Source: Streptococcus sp. D7B5
GTDB lineage: Bacteria > Bacillota > Bacilli > Lactobacillales > Streptococcaceae
Length of the DNA: 64,000 nucleotides
Reading direction: 5' to 3'
Assembly (NCBI RefSeq): GCF_029691405.1
Contig: NZ_CP121467.1
Span: 1,488,001 to 1,552,000, forward strand
The translations under genes and the position numbers were made by a program. The notes under the pieces are model-generated. The model saw only the letters and a list, made by a program, of their open reading frames with translations, searched no databases and had not been told where the DNA came from. Shown here piece by piece: positions 17,585 to 27,326 of the stretch; position 1 is the stretch's first letter; each line of letters begins with the position of its first letter.

Positions 17585-17612
17585 TTGACATACTGTTATA
17601 GACCTGTATAAT
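17585..17612 (+). promoter_or_regulatory. Promoter of isopeptide-domain LPxTG protein
   Basis: A consensus -35 TTGACA (17585-17590) and -10 TATAAT (17607-17612) are separated by 16 bp. TTATAG occurs three times around it (17579, 17596, 17625). Confidence 0.88.
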
Positions 17613-17647
17613 ATAATTGAACCATTATAGACAATAAGGAGGATAAT

Positions 17648-20600
17648 GTGGTGAAAAAGAGAACTAGTAAACTCTTTCGTGGCTTGATGGCCTTGCTACT
17701 GGTTGTGTCGGTCTTTTTGCCTGCACTAAGACTTAATGGAGTAGTTAGTGCTGCCGAAAAAACTGAATCAGAGTACACTTTGACTACAGAGCCGACGATT
17801 AATACGAACCGATTAGTCGATCATGCCAAATATGGAGAAGGTAAGTTCTATCTTAAAACAACTTACGCATTCCCAGACAATGTAACTCTGAATAACGGTG
17901 ATTTCATGGTTTATCACGTTCCAAATGAGTTCAAAATCGAAGTAGATTCTAGTACAGATTTGAAAGCTCCGAACGGTGAAACGATTGCAAAACTGACAAC
18001 AGAGAAGGCAACGAATACTGCTAAGATTACAGTAACAAACGAAGAGTACTTTAAGAAGTTTAATGAGAACAAACAAATTGTTGCATCATTTACTGTAGTA
18101 TGGGCAGACCATGTTGAAAAGAATAAGGAATATGAAATCAACATTCCTGGTGCAGGAGTTTACCATTTGACTCGTATCGTTCCAGACGTTGACCCAACTG
18201 GATTTACTAAATGGGGAGTTCAAGACTCAGACGATCCTAACTATGTAAACTGGCGTATCCGTGTTAACCGCTATGCAAAATCTTACACTGGTGTAAATAT
18301 CCAAGATACTATTCCTGATGGACAAGTTCTTGCAAGTGAAATCACTGGTTACTACTTCCCAGACTGGGAAAATGGTTACGGAAGAACAAAATTGGATAGT
18401 GCTCATGTCCAAGTAACAGATAAGAACCATTTCTCAATTACACCTAATGGTGATGGAACTCTTGATCATAAAGGTTTGTTCATCCTATACCGTACTCGTT
18501 TGACTAAACCAGTTGACCAAGTTACTAAACGTGTACTAAATAACGTGTCGGTAACTACAAACGAGGAAGCTCAACCAATTGATTTTGAAGGTTTTGCACC
18601 AATTACCACAACAGACGGTATTGGTGGAGGTGCCAAATCGGATGAGGTTGCTCTAGAAGTAACTAAGAAACTTGAAGGTAAAGCTCTTGAAAAAGATGCA
18701 TTTAGTTTCCAACTTCTAGATGACAAAGGTAATCTTTTACAAACTGTCAAAAATGATGAGAATGGTAAAGTGAAGTTCGAGGCAATCAAATACAAAGAAG
18801 CAGGAACTTTTAAATATACCATTAAAGAAGTTAATGATAACAAACCTGGATACACTTATGATGCGAACGTCCTTAAAGCGACTGTAACAGTAGAAGATGT
18901 TTTGGGTGAAAAATTAGCGAGCGTCAAATTTGAAGATTCTAAGAAAGAATTTACAAACACATACGCTGCTAAAGAAGCAAAACTTCAACTTGAAGCTAAG
19001 AAAGTCTTGAACGGTAAAGCTATCGAGGCTGGCCAATTTGAATTTGAGTTGAAAGAAAACGGAGCAGTTCTCCACACTGTTTCAAACGATGCAAACGGTA
19101 AGATTCAATTCCCAGAACTTAAGTTCACACAAGAAGAAACCCGTACATTTACTATCGCTGAAAAAGCAGGTGATGTAGCCGGAGTTGAATACGATCCAAA
19201 TGCTTATGAAGTAAAAGTAGTCGTTAAAGATAACGGTCAAGGTCAACTTGTTGCAACACCAGATACAAAGAACATTACTTTCACGAACGTTTATAAAGCT
19301 AAACCAGCAAAACCTATTATCATCACAGCTACTAAAGTCTTGAACGGTAAAGAGCTTGAAGCTGATAAATACGAATTCGAACTTAAAAAAGATGAAGAAG
19401 TCGTTGCGACAGCTAAAAACGCTGCAGACGGAACTGTTACTTTCAAAGAAATTGAGTTCGCAACAGCAGGTGACTACACTTACACTATCACTGAAAAAGC
19501 AGGTAGCGAAAAAGGTGTGACATACGATACTGCTAAACACGAAGTTAAGGTAAAAGTTACAGATAACGGCCAAGGTCAACTTGTTGCAGCTGTTACAGGT
19601 AACAACCCAACCTTCACCAACACTTATAAAGCAGCTACAACAAGTGCTACTATCACGGCTACTAAAGTCTTGAATGGTAAAGCTCTTGAAGCAGGTAAAT
19701 ATGAGTTTGAACTTAAAGAAGGTGACAAAGTAATCGGAACAGCGACAAACGCAGCAGACGGTACTGTTACTTTCGAAGATATCAAGTACGCAGCAGCAGG
19801 CAACCACACATACACTATCACTGAAAAAGCAGGTAGTGAAGCAGGTGTGACATATGACACTGCTAAACACGAAGTTAAGGTAGCAGTTACAGATAACGGT
19901 GCAGGCCAACTTGTTGCGACTGTAACTGATAACAACCCAACTTTCACCAACACTTATAAAGCAGCTAAAACAACAGCGACTATCACAGCTAAGAAAGTCT
20001 TGGATGGTAAAGCTCTAGAAGCTGACAAATATGAGTTTGAACTTAAAGAAGGTGACGAAGTAATCGGAACAGCTAAAAATGCTGCAGACGGTACGGTTAC
20101 TTTCAAAGATATTGAGTACAAAGAAGCAGGCGACCACACATACACTATCACTGAAAAAGCAGGTAGCGAAGCAGGTGTGACATACGACACTGCTACACAT
20201 GAAGTGACAGTAAACGTTACAGATAATGGTCAAGGCCAACTTGTTGCAACTGCAACTAACAACAACCCAACCTTCACCAACACATATAAAGCAGCTACAA
20301 CAACAGCTACTATCACGGCTACTAAAGTCTTGAATGGTAAAGCTCTAGAAGCTGGTAAATATGAGTTTGAACTTAAAGAAGGTGACAAAGTCGTTGCGAC
20401 AGCTAAGAATGCTGCAGACGGTACTGTTACTTTCGAAGATATCAAGTACGCAGCAGCAGGCAACCACACTTACACTATCTCTGAAAAAGCAGGTAGTGAA
20501 AAAGGTGTGACATACGACACTGCTAAACACGAAGTTAAGGTAGCAGTTACAGATAACGGTCAAGGACAACTTGAGGCAGCTGTTACAGGTAACAACCCAA

Positions 20601-21445
20601 CCTTCACCAACACATATAAAGCAGCTTCAACAACTGTAAACATCACGGCTAAGAAAGTCTTGAATGGTAAAACTCTTGAAGCAGGTAAATATGAGTTTGA
20701 ACTTAAAGAAGGTGACAAAGTAATCGGAACAGCGACAAACGCTGTAGACGGTACAGTTGCTTTCGCAGGTATCGAGTACAAAGAAGCTGGTGAGCACACT
20801 TACACTATCTCTGAAAAAGCAGGTAACGAAGCAGGTGTGACATACGATAAATCTACTCACAATGTAACAGTTAAAGTTGTTGATAACGGTGCAGGCAAAC
20901 TTGTTGCGACTGTAACTGACAACAACCCAACCTTCACAAACACTTATGTTGCATCTTCAACACAAGTAATTTTCTCAGCTAAGAAAGTCTTGAAAGGTGA
21001 TAAAAAGCTTGTAGAAGGTCAATTTAAGTTTGAACTTAAAGAAGGTGACAAAGTCGTTGAGACAGCTACAAACGCTGCAGACGGTACTGTTACTTTCAAA
21101 GCTATTAAGTACAACGAAGCAGGTAAGCACACTTACACTATTACTGAAGTAGATAGTAAGGAAGAAAATGTGACATACGATACTGCTAAACATGAAGTGA
21201 CAGTTGAAGTGGTTGACAACGGTACAGGCCAACTTGTAACAACAGTTACAGGTAACAACCCAACCTTCACTAACACGTATACTGAACCGAAAAAAGAAGA
21301 ACCTAAGGAAGGTCCTAAGGGTGAACAGCCTAAGGGAGATTTGCCAAACACTGGTGGAGCAGACTTTACAGCATTCTCTACTATTCTTGGTCTAGTTCTT
21401 GCAGCTTTGGCAGGACTTGTATACCGTGCTAAAAAAGTTGACTAA
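17648..21445 (+). CDS. LPxTG adhesin with eight Spy0128/FctA-like isopeptide domains
   Basis: A ~1265-residue wall-anchored protein. The signal peptide ends near GVVSAAE. An adhesin-like head (about 40-330; resembles collagen-binding/fibrinogen-binding beta-sandwich regions, with TKWGVQDSDDPNYVNWRI) is followed by eight tandem ~108-residue domains (about 333-1212). Each has a Lys in the KKVLNGK/TKVLNGK strand, a Glu in TITEKAG or its equivalent and an Asn in FTNTY, the triad expected for self-formed Lys-Asn isopeptide bonds as in Spy0128 pilins. A Pro/Lys/Glu linker, LPNTG, a membrane helix and RAKKVD end the protein. Starts at GTG 17648 or GTG 17651 are both possible; AAGGAGG (17636-17642) suits the second better. 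No sortase gene is adjacent, so it is probably a housekeeping SrtA substrate. Confidence 0.9.
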   Translation: MVKKRTSKLFRGLMALLLVVSVFLPALRLNGVVSAAEKTESEYTLTTEPTINTNRLVDHAKYGEGKFYLKTTYAFPDNVTLNNGDFMVYHVPNEFKIEVDSSTDLKAPNGETIAKLTTEKATNTAKITVTNEEYFKKFNENKQIVASFTVVWADHVEKNKEYEINIPGAGVYHLTRIVPDVDPTGFTKWGVQDSDDPNYVNWRIRVNRYAKSYTGVNIQDTIPDGQVLASEITGYYFPDWENGYGRTKLDSAHVQVTDKNHFSITPNGDGTLDHKGLFILYRTRLTKPVDQVTKRVLNNVSVTTNEEAQPIDFEGFAPITTTDGIGGGAKSDEVALEVTKKLEGKALEKDAFSFQLLDDKGNLLQTVKNDENGKVKFEAIKYKEAGTFKYTIKEVNDNKPGYTYDANVLKATVTVEDVLGEKLASVKFEDSKKEFTNTYAAKEAKLQLEAKKVLNGKAIEAGQFEFELKENGAVLHTVSNDANGKIQFPELKFTQEETRTFTIAEKAGDVAGVEYDPNAYEVKVVVKDNGQGQLVATPDTKNITFTNVYKAKPAKPIIITATKVLNGKELEADKYEFELKKDEEVVATAKNAADGTVTFKEIEFATAGDYTYTITEKAGSEKGVTYDTAKHEVKVKVTDNGQGQLVAAVTGNNPTFTNTYKAATTSATITATKVLNGKALEAGKYEFELKEGDKVIGTATNAADGTVTFEDIKYAAAGNHTYTITEKAGSEAGVTYDTAKHEVKVAVTDNGAGQLVATVTDNNPTFTNTYKAAKTTATITAKKVLDGKALEADKYEFELKEGDEVIGTAKNAADGTVTFKDIEYKEAGDHTYTITEKAGSEAGVTYDTATHEVTVNVTDNGQGQLVATATNNNPTFTNTYKAATTTATITATKVLNGKALEAGKYEFELKEGDKVVATAKNAADGTVTFEDIKYAAAGNHTYTISEKAGSEKGVTYDTAKHEVKVAVTDNGQGQLEAAVTGNNPTFTNTYKAASTTVNITAKKVLNGKTLEAGKYEFELKEGDKVIGTATNAVDGTVAFAGIEYKEAGEHTYTISEKAGNEAGVTYDKSTHNVTVKVVDNGAGKLVATVTDNNPTFTNTYVASSTQVIFSAKKVLKGDKKLVEGQFKFELKEGDKVVETATNAADGTVTFKAIKYNEAGKHTYTITEVDSKEENVTYDTAKHEVTVEVVDNGTGQLVTTVTGNNPTFTNTYTEPKKEEPKEGPKGEQPKGDLPNTGGADFTAFSTILGLVLAALAGLVYRAKKVD
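18645..21282 (+). repeat. Eight tandem ~325-bp repeats encoding isopeptide domains
   Basis: Repeats 3-7 are most alike; the first two and the last are more divergent. The repeats keep reading frame and open long spurious frames on the opposite strand. Confidence 0.9.
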
Positions 21446-21466
21446 TCTCAACTTTGAATAACTAAA

Positions 21467-21506
21467 AAAGATGGCGACTGTTTTACGGTCCCATCTTTTT
21501 GTTTTG
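21467..21506 (+). terminator. Terminator after isopeptide adhesin gene
   Basis: The stem is AAAAAGATGG with CCATCTTTTT, plus GAC/GTC pairing inside, followed by GTTTTGG. Confidence 0.85.
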
Positions 21507-21568
21507 GATAGTTTATAATAATCTTCGTAACTCGTTCCCTTTTCCTTTAAAAAAATCAAAAATTTCGG

Positions 21569-21591
21569 TATAATAGTCAAAGATAGTCAAG
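21569..21591 (+). promoter_or_regulatory. ctsR-clpC promoter with CtsR operator
   Basis: The -10 is TATAAT (21569-21574). Directly after it AGTCAAA (21575-21581), a 3-nt spacer GAT and AGTCAAG (21585-21591) match the CtsR heptad repeat (R)GTCAAA-N3-(R)GTCAAA with one change. This predicts autorepression by CtsR, relieved by heat. Confidence 0.88.
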
Positions 21592-21616
21592 GTTCAAAGA
21601 AGGAGTTTGATTTACT

Positions 21617-22075
21617 ATGAGATTTAAAAATACATCAGATCATATCGAAGCCTATATCAAGGCGATTTTAGACCAGTCTGGTATCGTGGAATTGCAGCGG
21701 AGCCAGTTGGCAGATACCTTCCAGGTTGTACCGAGTCAGATCAACTATGTCATCAAGACACGCTTTACGGAAAGTAGAGGTTACTTAGTTGAGAGCAAGC
21801 GTGGTGGCGGAGGCTACATTCGAATAGGCCGGATTGAGTTTTCCAATCATCATGAGATGCTCCGCGATTTGCTTTACTCGATTGGTGAGCGAGTTAGTCA
21901 GGAGATCTATGAGGATATTCTCCAGCTTTTGGTGGAGCAGGACTTGATGACCAAACAGGAGATGACCTTGCTGACTTCAGTAGCAACAGATCGTGTCCTA
22001 GGGGAAGAATCCTCAGTTGTCCGTGCCAATATGCTCCGACAGCTATTACAAGAGGTAGATAGAAAAGAGAAGTAA
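21617..22075 (+). CDS. ctsR: Transcriptional repressor CtsR
   Basis: A 152-residue class III heat-shock repressor. The N-terminal winged HTH includes QLADTFQVVPSQINYVIKTRF and the wing ESKRGGGGYIRIGRI, whose glycine-rich loop is the temperature sensor in Bacillus/Geobacillus CtsR. The C-terminal domain mediates dimerisation and contact with McsB/ClpC where present; no mcsA or mcsB lies here, as is usual in streptococci. It is co-transcribed with clpC (stop and start 2 nt apart). An operator is present at its own promoter. Confidence 0.97.
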   Translation: MRFKNTSDHIEAYIKAILDQSGIVELQRSQLADTFQVVPSQINYVIKTRFTESRGYLVESKRGGGGYIRIGRIEFSNHHEMLRDLLYSIGERVSQEIYEDILQLLVEQDLMTKQEMTLLTSVATDRVLGEESSVVRANMLRQLLQEVDRKEK

Positions 22076-22076
22076 G

Positions 22077-24509
22077 ATGAACTATTCAAAAGCATTGAAT
22101 GAATGTATCGAAAGTGCCTACATGGTTGCGAGCCATTTTGGAGCCCATTATCTAGAGTCTTGGCATTTATTGATTGCCATGTCCAATCACAGTTACAGTG
22201 TGGCAGGTGCGACTCTAAATGATTATCCATACGAGATGGACCGTTTAGAAGAGGTTGCGTTGGAACTGACTGAAACGGATTATAGCCAAGACGAAACCTT
22301 TACAGAATTACCCTTTTCCCATCGTTTGGAGGTTCTCTTTGCAGAAGCAGAGTATGTGGCCTCAGTGGTCCATGCAAAGGTACTAGGGACAGAGCATGTC
22401 CTCTATGCGATTTTGCATGATGGCAATGCCTTGGCAACTCGCATCTTGGAGAGAGCGGGCTTTTCTTATGAAGACCAAAAAGATCAGGTCAGAATTGCCG
22501 CTCTTCGTCGCAATCTAGAAGAGCGTGCAGGATGGACAAGAGAAGATCTCAAGGCTTTGCGTCAACGCCATCGCACAGTAACTGACAAGCAAAATTCCAT
22601 GGCTAATATGATGGGCATGCCTCAAGCTCAAAGTGGTGGTCTAGAGGATTACACGCATGACCTGACGGAGCAAGCGCGCTCTGGCAAGTTAGAACCAGTT
22701 ATCGGTCGTGACAAGGAAATCTCGCGTATGATTCAGATTTTGAGTCGGAAGACCAAGAACAATCCTGTCTTGGTTGGAGATGCGGGTGTCGGGAAAACAG
22801 CTTTAGCACTTGGGCTTGCCCAGCGTATTGCTAGTGGGGACGTACCAGCTGAAATGGCAAAGATGCGTGTTCTAGAGCTTGATTTGATGAATGTCGTTGC
22901 GGGAACACGTTTCCGTGGGGATTTTGAAGAGCGCATGAACAATATCATCAAGGACATCGAGGAAGATGGCAAAGTAATCCTCTTTATCGATGAACTTCAC
23001 ACCATCATGGGTTCTGGTAGCGGTATTGATTCGACTCTGGATGCGGCCAATATCTTGAAGCCAGCCTTGGCTCGTGGAACTTTGAGAACGGTTGGTGCCA
23101 CCACTCAGGAAGAATACCAGAAACACATCGAAAAAGATGCTGCCCTTTCTCGTCGGTTTGCCAAAGTGACGATTGAAGAGCCAAGCTTAGCTGACAGCAT
23201 GATCATTTTGCAAGGTTTGAAAGCGACCTATGAGAAACACCATCGTGTGCAAATCACAGATGAAGCTGTCGAAACGGCTGTTAGGATGGCACATCGTTAC
23301 TTGACCAGTCGTCACTTGCCAGACTCTGCTATCGACCTCTTGGATGAGGCGGCAGCAACAGTGCAAAACAAATCCAAGCATGTGAAAGCAGACGAATCCG
23401 ACTTGACTCCAGCTGACAAGGCCTTGATGGATGGCAAGTGGAAACAAGCTGCCCAGTTAATCGCAAAAGAGCAGGAAGTCCCTGTCTATAAAGACTTGGT
23501 TACAGAATCCGCTATTTTGACCACCTTGAGTCGCTTGTCAGGGATTCCAGTCCAAAAACTGACTCAGACTGATGCGAAGAAATACCTGAATCTGGAAGCG
23601 GAACTGCACAAACGTGTCATCGGCCAAGATCAAGCTGTTTCAAGCATTAGTCGTGCCATTCGTCGCAATCAGTCAGGTATTCGTAGTCACAAGCGTCCGA
23701 TTGGTTCCTTTATGTTCCTAGGGCCGACAGGAGTCGGTAAGACCGAATTGGCAAAGGCTCTGGCAGAAGTCCTCTTTGATGACGAATCAGCCCTTATCCG
23801 CTTTGATATGAGTGAGTATATGGAGAAATTTGCGGCTAGCCGTCTCAATGGAGCACCTCCTGGCTATGTGGGCTACGAGGAAGGTGGGGAGTTGACCGAG
23901 AAGGTTCGCAACAAACCTTACTCAGTGCTTCTCTTTGACGAGGTAGAAAAGGCCCATCCAGACATCTTTAATGTCCTCTTGCAGGTTTTGGACGACGGCG
24001 TCTTGACAGATAGCAAGGGGCGCAAGGTTGATTTTTCAAATACCATTATCATCATGACGTCAAACCTTGGTGCGACGGCTCTTCGTGATGACAAGACGGT
24101 CGGCTTTGGGGCCAAGGATATTCGTTTTGACCAGGAAAATATGGAAAAACGAATCTTTGAAGAGTTGAAAAAAGCTTATCGACCAGAGTTTATCAACCGT
24201 ATTGATGAAAAGGTGGTCTTCCATAGCTTAGATAGCAAGCACATGCAAGAAATTGTCAAGATTATGGTCAAACCATTGATTGCTAGCCTGGCAGAGAAAG
24301 GTATCGACTTGAAACTGCAAGCTTCGGCACTGAAGTTGCTAGCTAGTCACGGTTACAATCCAGAAATGGGAGCTCGCCCACTTCGCAGAACCCTGCAAAC
24401 AGAAGTGGAAGACAAGTTGGCAGAACTTCTTCTCAAGGGAGAATTGGTGGCAGGTAAGACACTTAAGATTGGTGTCAAAGCAGGCCAGTTAAAATTTGAT
24501 ATTGCTTAA
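22077..24509 (+). CDS. clpC: ATP-dependent Clp protease ATP-binding subunit ClpC
   Basis: An 810-residue HSP100 unfoldase. The N-terminal Clp_N domain covers about 1-145. AAA1 has Walker [15 protein letters not shown] and Walker [14 protein letters not shown]; a middle coiled-coil follows. AAA2 has [14 protein letters not shown] and [14 protein letters not shown]. It unfolds substrates for ClpP degradation and supports stress survival and competence shut-off. It is the second gene of the CtsR-controlled operon, with a clear terminator after it. ClpP is not in the window. Confidence 0.97.
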   Translation: MNYSKALNECIESAYMVASHFGAHYLESWHLLIAMSNHSYSVAGATLNDYPYEMDRLEEVALELTETDYSQDETFTELPFSHRLEVLFAEAEYVASVVHAKVLGTEHVLYAILHDGNALATRILERAGFSYEDQKDQVRIAALRRNLEERAGWTREDLKALRQRHRTVTDKQNSMANMMGMPQAQSGGLEDYTHDLTEQARSGKLEPVIGRDKEISRMIQILSRKTKNNPVLVGDAGVGKTALALGLAQRIASGDVPAEMAKMRVLELDLMNVVAGTRFRGDFEERMNNIIKDIEEDGKVILFIDELHTIMGSGSGIDSTLDAANILKPALARGTLRTVGATTQEEYQKHIEKDAALSRRFAKVTIEEPSLADSMIILQGLKATYEKHHRVQITDEAVETAVRMAHRYLTSRHLPDSAIDLLDEAAATVQNKSKHVKADESDLTPADKALMDGKWKQAAQLIAKEQEVPVYKDLVTESAILTTLSRLSGIPVQKLTQTDAKKYLNLEAELHKRVIGQDQAVSSISRAIRRNQSGIRSHKRPIGSFMFLGPTGVGKTELAKALAEVLFDDESALIRFDMSEYMEKFAASRLNGAPPGYVGYEEGGELTEKVRNKPYSVLLFDEVEKAHPDIFNVLLQVLDDGVLTDSKGRKVDFSNTIIIMTSNLGATALRDDKTVGFGAKDIRFDQENMEKRIFEELKKAYRPEFINRIDEKVVFHSLDSKHMQEIVKIMVKPLIASLAEKGIDLKLQASALKLLASHGYNPEMGARPLRRTLQTEVEDKLAELLLKGELVAGKTLKIGVKAGQLKFDIA

Positions 24510-24513
24510 AAAT

Positions 24514-24546
24514 AGAGAGTCAGGAGCAATCCTGATTCTTTTTTGC
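24514..24546 (+). terminator. Terminator after clpC
   Basis: AGAGTCAGGA (24516-24525) pairs with TCCTGATTCT (24530-24539), loop GCAA, followed by TTTTTTG. Confidence 0.88.
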
Positions 24547-24576
24547 TACTTTTTTATAAAAAATGATAAAAAAGTA

Positions 24577-24604
24577 TTGACAAAACAAAAATATAGTATA
24601 TAAT
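24577..24604 (+). promoter_or_regulatory. Promoter of nadR-pnuC-nudix operon
   Basis: TTGACA (24577-24582) and TATAAT (24599-24604) with a 16-bp spacer form a near-perfect sigma-A promoter in very AT-rich DNA. No convincing NrtR or NiaR palindrome was recognised by eye. Confidence 0.88.
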
Positions 24605-24654
24605 AAAAACATAGAAAATAAAAATATCAAAAATTATAAAAAGGTAAAACGTTT

Positions 24655-25713
24655 ATGAAAAAGAAAACAGCAGTGGTATTTGGGACCTTTGCCCCTCTCC
24701 ATCAAGGGCATATCGATCTGATCCAGCGAGCGAAGCGTCAGTGTGACCAGGTCTGGGTAGTCGTGTCAGGCTATGAGGGAGACCGAGGTGAGCAGGTAGG
24801 TTTAAGTCTTCAAAAACGATTTCGCTATATCCGAGAGGCTTTTCGGGATGACGAGTTGACCTCTGTCTGCAAGCTGGATGAGACCAAGCTTCCTCGTTAC
24901 CCTATGGGTTGGCAGGAGTGGTTGGACCAGATGTTAGCGGAGATTTCCTATGATGAAAACCAGCAAGAACTGACTTTCTTTGTGGGAGAAGAAGACTACC
25001 AGCAAGAGTTATCTAAGCGTGGATTTGGCACCGTCTTGCAAGAAAGAAAGTTTGGTATCTCAGCGACTATGATTCGAGAAAATCCAAGCAAATATTGGAA
25101 ATACATCGCTCAGCCCTTCCGTCGTCAGTTTACCAAGAAAGTCTTGATTATGGGAAGTGCTAGCAATGGGAAGACCACTCTGGCCAAGGATTTGGCAAGG
25201 TATTACGATGCGCCGGTCAGCCTGGAATACGCGCGGGAGTACCAGATCAAAAACAATGTCCGCGACGATGAATTGACTCCAAAGGATTACTATTATCTCC
25301 TTTTAGGGCAGTATGACCAGACCTCAAAGCTAATCGATAGCAATGCCAATCGAGGCTTAGTGATAGCCGACACCAACTCCTTGGTAACCAAGGGCTATTA
25401 TGACTATTACATGGAGACTGAGGATCAAGGGGACTTATCAGGAGAAACCTTTGACAATCTCTTTGTTTCAATCTTGGCTAAGGAAAAATGGGACTTGATT
25501 CTCTTTGTGCAGCCTGTTGGCTCCTATGTCAATGACGGATTTAGAGATATGACCATGGCGGAAGACCATATTCGCTACAGTTTTTCCCAGCATTTGGATC
25601 AGATGAGGGAGAGATACTTAACGACTATTCCTTTAGTTTATCTAGCAGAGGATTATCTAGGCAATTATGAAGCAGCAAAAGTGGCTATTGATGCCATTTA
25701 CCAAGCAGATTAG
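24655..25713 (+). CDS. nadR: NadR-like NMN adenylyltransferase / ribosylnicotinamide kinase
   Basis: A 352-residue bifunctional NAD salvage enzyme. The N-terminal nucleotidyltransferase (about 1-155) has FGTFAPLHQGHIDLI with the HxGH motif, and an ATM-IRENPSK segment in place of the usual ISST. The C-terminal P-loop kinase (about 160-350) has IMGSASNGKTTLAKDLA. There is no N-terminal HTH as in enterobacterial NadR, so it is an enzyme and not a repressor. It phosphorylates nicotinamide riboside brought in by the adjacent PnuC and adenylylates NMN to NAD. It is the first gene of a three-gene operon. Confidence 0.93.
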   Translation: MKKKTAVVFGTFAPLHQGHIDLIQRAKRQCDQVWVVVSGYEGDRGEQVGLSLQKRFRYIREAFRDDELTSVCKLDETKLPRYPMGWQEWLDQMLAEISYDENQQELTFFVGEEDYQQELSKRGFGTVLQERKFGISATMIRENPSKYWKYIAQPFRRQFTKKVLIMGSASNGKTTLAKDLARYYDAPVSLEYAREYQIKNNVRDDELTPKDYYYLLLGQYDQTSKLIDSNANRGLVIADTNSLVTKGYYDYYMETEDQGDLSGETFDNLFVSILAKEKWDLILFVQPVGSYVNDGFRDMTMAEDHIRYSFSQHLDQMRERYLTTIPLVYLAEDYLGNYEAAKVAIDAIYQAD

Positions 25714-25722
25714 GAGAAAATT

Positions 25723-26502
25723 ATGAAAACAGTAACTAAAAAAATCACACAATTTATCGAAAACTTTAAAAATGTCCATGCCGAAGCTCGCAAGATTGGT
25801 TTTGCAGGAATCATGCGCCTGCTATGGAAAGATCTCTTTGTCGGCCGTAGCCTTTTCCAGTGGTTGTATCTTATCGCCTTATCAAGTGTTCCCTTGATCT
25901 TAGAGTTCACACAAAATACGGAAAGTCATGACTGGCTGAGCTTGTTTGCATCTTGGACTGGGATTGTCTGTGTTATCTTGGTAGCAGAAGGGCGTGCAAG
26001 CAATTATCTCTTTGGGGCTATTAACTCGGCAATCTACTTGATCTTGGCCATGAATGCGACTTTTTATGGCGAAGTCTTGACGACGGTTTACTTCTTTGTC
26101 ATGCAGCCGATTGGTCTCTATGCTTGGCTGTCCAATCGTATCAACGACCAAGGAAAACCAGAAGAATCCCACTTTGAAGCTAAGAAATTATCTGTTCTTG
26201 ATTGGCTCAAGTACTTGGCCTTGACTGCTATTATCTGGATTGGTATGGGCTTGGCTTACCAAAGTATCAATAGCGCCCGTCCTTTCCGTGATAGTGTTAC
26301 TGATGCGACTAATGGTGTTGGTCAGCTCTTGATGACACGTCTCTACCGTGAGCAATGGATTTTCTGGATTGCAACCAATCTCTTTAGTATTTATCTCTGG
26401 TGGGGTGAAAATATCCACATCCAAGGGATGTACTGGGTTTACACACTCAACAGTCTAGTGGGATGGTATCAATGGACCAAGGCAGTTCGAAAGGAGGCAT
26501 AA
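25723..26502 (+). CDS. pnuC: Nicotinamide riboside transporter PnuC
   Basis: A 259-residue membrane protein with about seven hydrophobic helices. Family signatures are WLSLFASWTGIVCVIL, NYLFGAINSAIYLIL, YFFVMQPIGLYAW and the C-terminal WWGENIHIQGMYWVYTLNS. It facilitates diffusion of nicotinamide riboside, trapped inside by NadR phosphorylation. It starts 9 nt after nadR behind AGGAGAAA and is followed within 2 nt by the Nudix gene. Confidence 0.94.
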   Translation: MKTVTKKITQFIENFKNVHAEARKIGFAGIMRLLWKDLFVGRSLFQWLYLIALSSVPLILEFTQNTESHDWLSLFASWTGIVCVILVAEGRASNYLFGAINSAIYLILAMNATFYGEVLTTVYFFVMQPIGLYAWLSNRINDQGKPEESHFEAKKLSVLDWLKYLALTAIIWIGMGLAYQSINSARPFRDSVTDATNGVGQLLMTRLYREQWIFWIATNLFSIYLWWGENIHIQGMYWVYTLNSLVGWYQWTKAVRKEA

Positions 26503-26503
26503 G

Positions 26504-27277
26504 ATGGCAGACACAAAGATTCCAGCCGGGATGACGGAAAAAGAATATTATGAAATCCATGCCAGTCAGGAGGAGTTTTTAGACTGGTACTACAAGCAGG
26601 AACTCCCTCAATATGAAAAACCAAGTGTGACAGTGGATATGGTAGCCTACTGCTTTGTCGAAGGAAAGATCAAGCTCCTGCTAATCCGTCGCAAGGCTCA
26701 CCCTTATCAAAACTGTTTGGCTTTGGTTGGAGGCTTTATGGACAAGGGAGAAGATGCTGCACATGCCTGTCAGCGCGAGGTGAGAGAAGAAGTCAATCTC
26801 GATCTACCTTTGGAGAAAATCGAGCAATTGATGACGGTATCGACCCCCGGTCGTGATCCACGGGGCTGGACAGTGACCATTGCCCACTTAGTGTACCTAC
26901 CTAGTCGTGCCTTAGACCTCATTCAGGCAGGTGACGATGCCAAGGATGTCGTTTTCGTAGATGTCGATTTTCAGACAGGCAAATGCTACCTAGATGGAGT
27001 CGAGCTGGAGGAGCAAGCCTTCGCCTTTGACCATTATGCCATTATCCAAGAATCCATCAAACGAATCCAAGGCCGTCTCGACTGGAATCCGACCTTCCTC
27101 TATCTGCTGGAGGAGGAGTTCACTGTCTACGAGGGGACTGAACTGGTTAATCTCATCAACCCTGGTCGCCCAATTGTCAGCAATAACTTTCTCGTAAAAT
27201 ACGGAGAATATGTAGAAGAAGTCGGACTCAAACGAGTACCCAAAAAGAAACCAAGAAAAACCTATCGATTGAAATAA
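26504..27277 (+). CDS. NrtR-like Nudix protein (ADP-ribose-type Nudix plus winged helix)
   Basis: A 257-residue protein. A Nudix domain (about 40-180) has the box GGFMDKGEDAAHACQREVREEVNL, which keeps the catalytic RE-EE glutamates but has Asn where the consensus has the last Gly. A C-terminal winged-helix-like region (about 190-257; RPIVSNNFLVKYGEYVEEVG then a basic tail) follows. This layout matches NrtR regulators of NAD metabolism, which sense ADP-ribose, and the nadR-pnuC neighbourhood supports that role. Because the glutamates remain, an active hydrolase cannot be excluded. It is the last gene of the operon. Confidence 0.85.
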   Translation: MADTKIPAGMTEKEYYEIHASQEEFLDWYYKQELPQYEKPSVTVDMVAYCFVEGKIKLLLIRRKAHPYQNCLALVGGFMDKGEDAAHACQREVREEVNLDLPLEKIEQLMTVSTPGRDPRGWTVTIAHLVYLPSRALDLIQAGDDAKDVVFVDVDFQTGKCYLDGVELEEQAFAFDHYAIIQESIKRIQGRLDWNPTFLYLLEEEFTVYEGTELVNLINPGRPIVSNNFLVKYGEYVEEVGLKRVPKKKPRKTYRLK

Positions 27278-27283
27278 AAAGTG

Positions 27284-27310
27284 AGGTCGGGACAAAGTTC
27301 CCGACCTTTT
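27284..27310. terminator. Bidirectional terminator
   Basis: AGGTCGGGA (27284-27292) and TCCCGACCT (27299-27307) form a perfect stem with A and T tracts on both sides. It serves the Nudix operon and the convergent small membrane-protein gene. Confidence 0.92.
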
Positions 27311-27326
27311 TATTTATCATCATTTT

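Noticed and set aside
19082..20860. Several minus-strand frames (up to ~275 codons) opposite the isopeptide domains
   Set aside because: They mirror the ~325-bp plus-strand repeats, and their composition is implausible for proteins.
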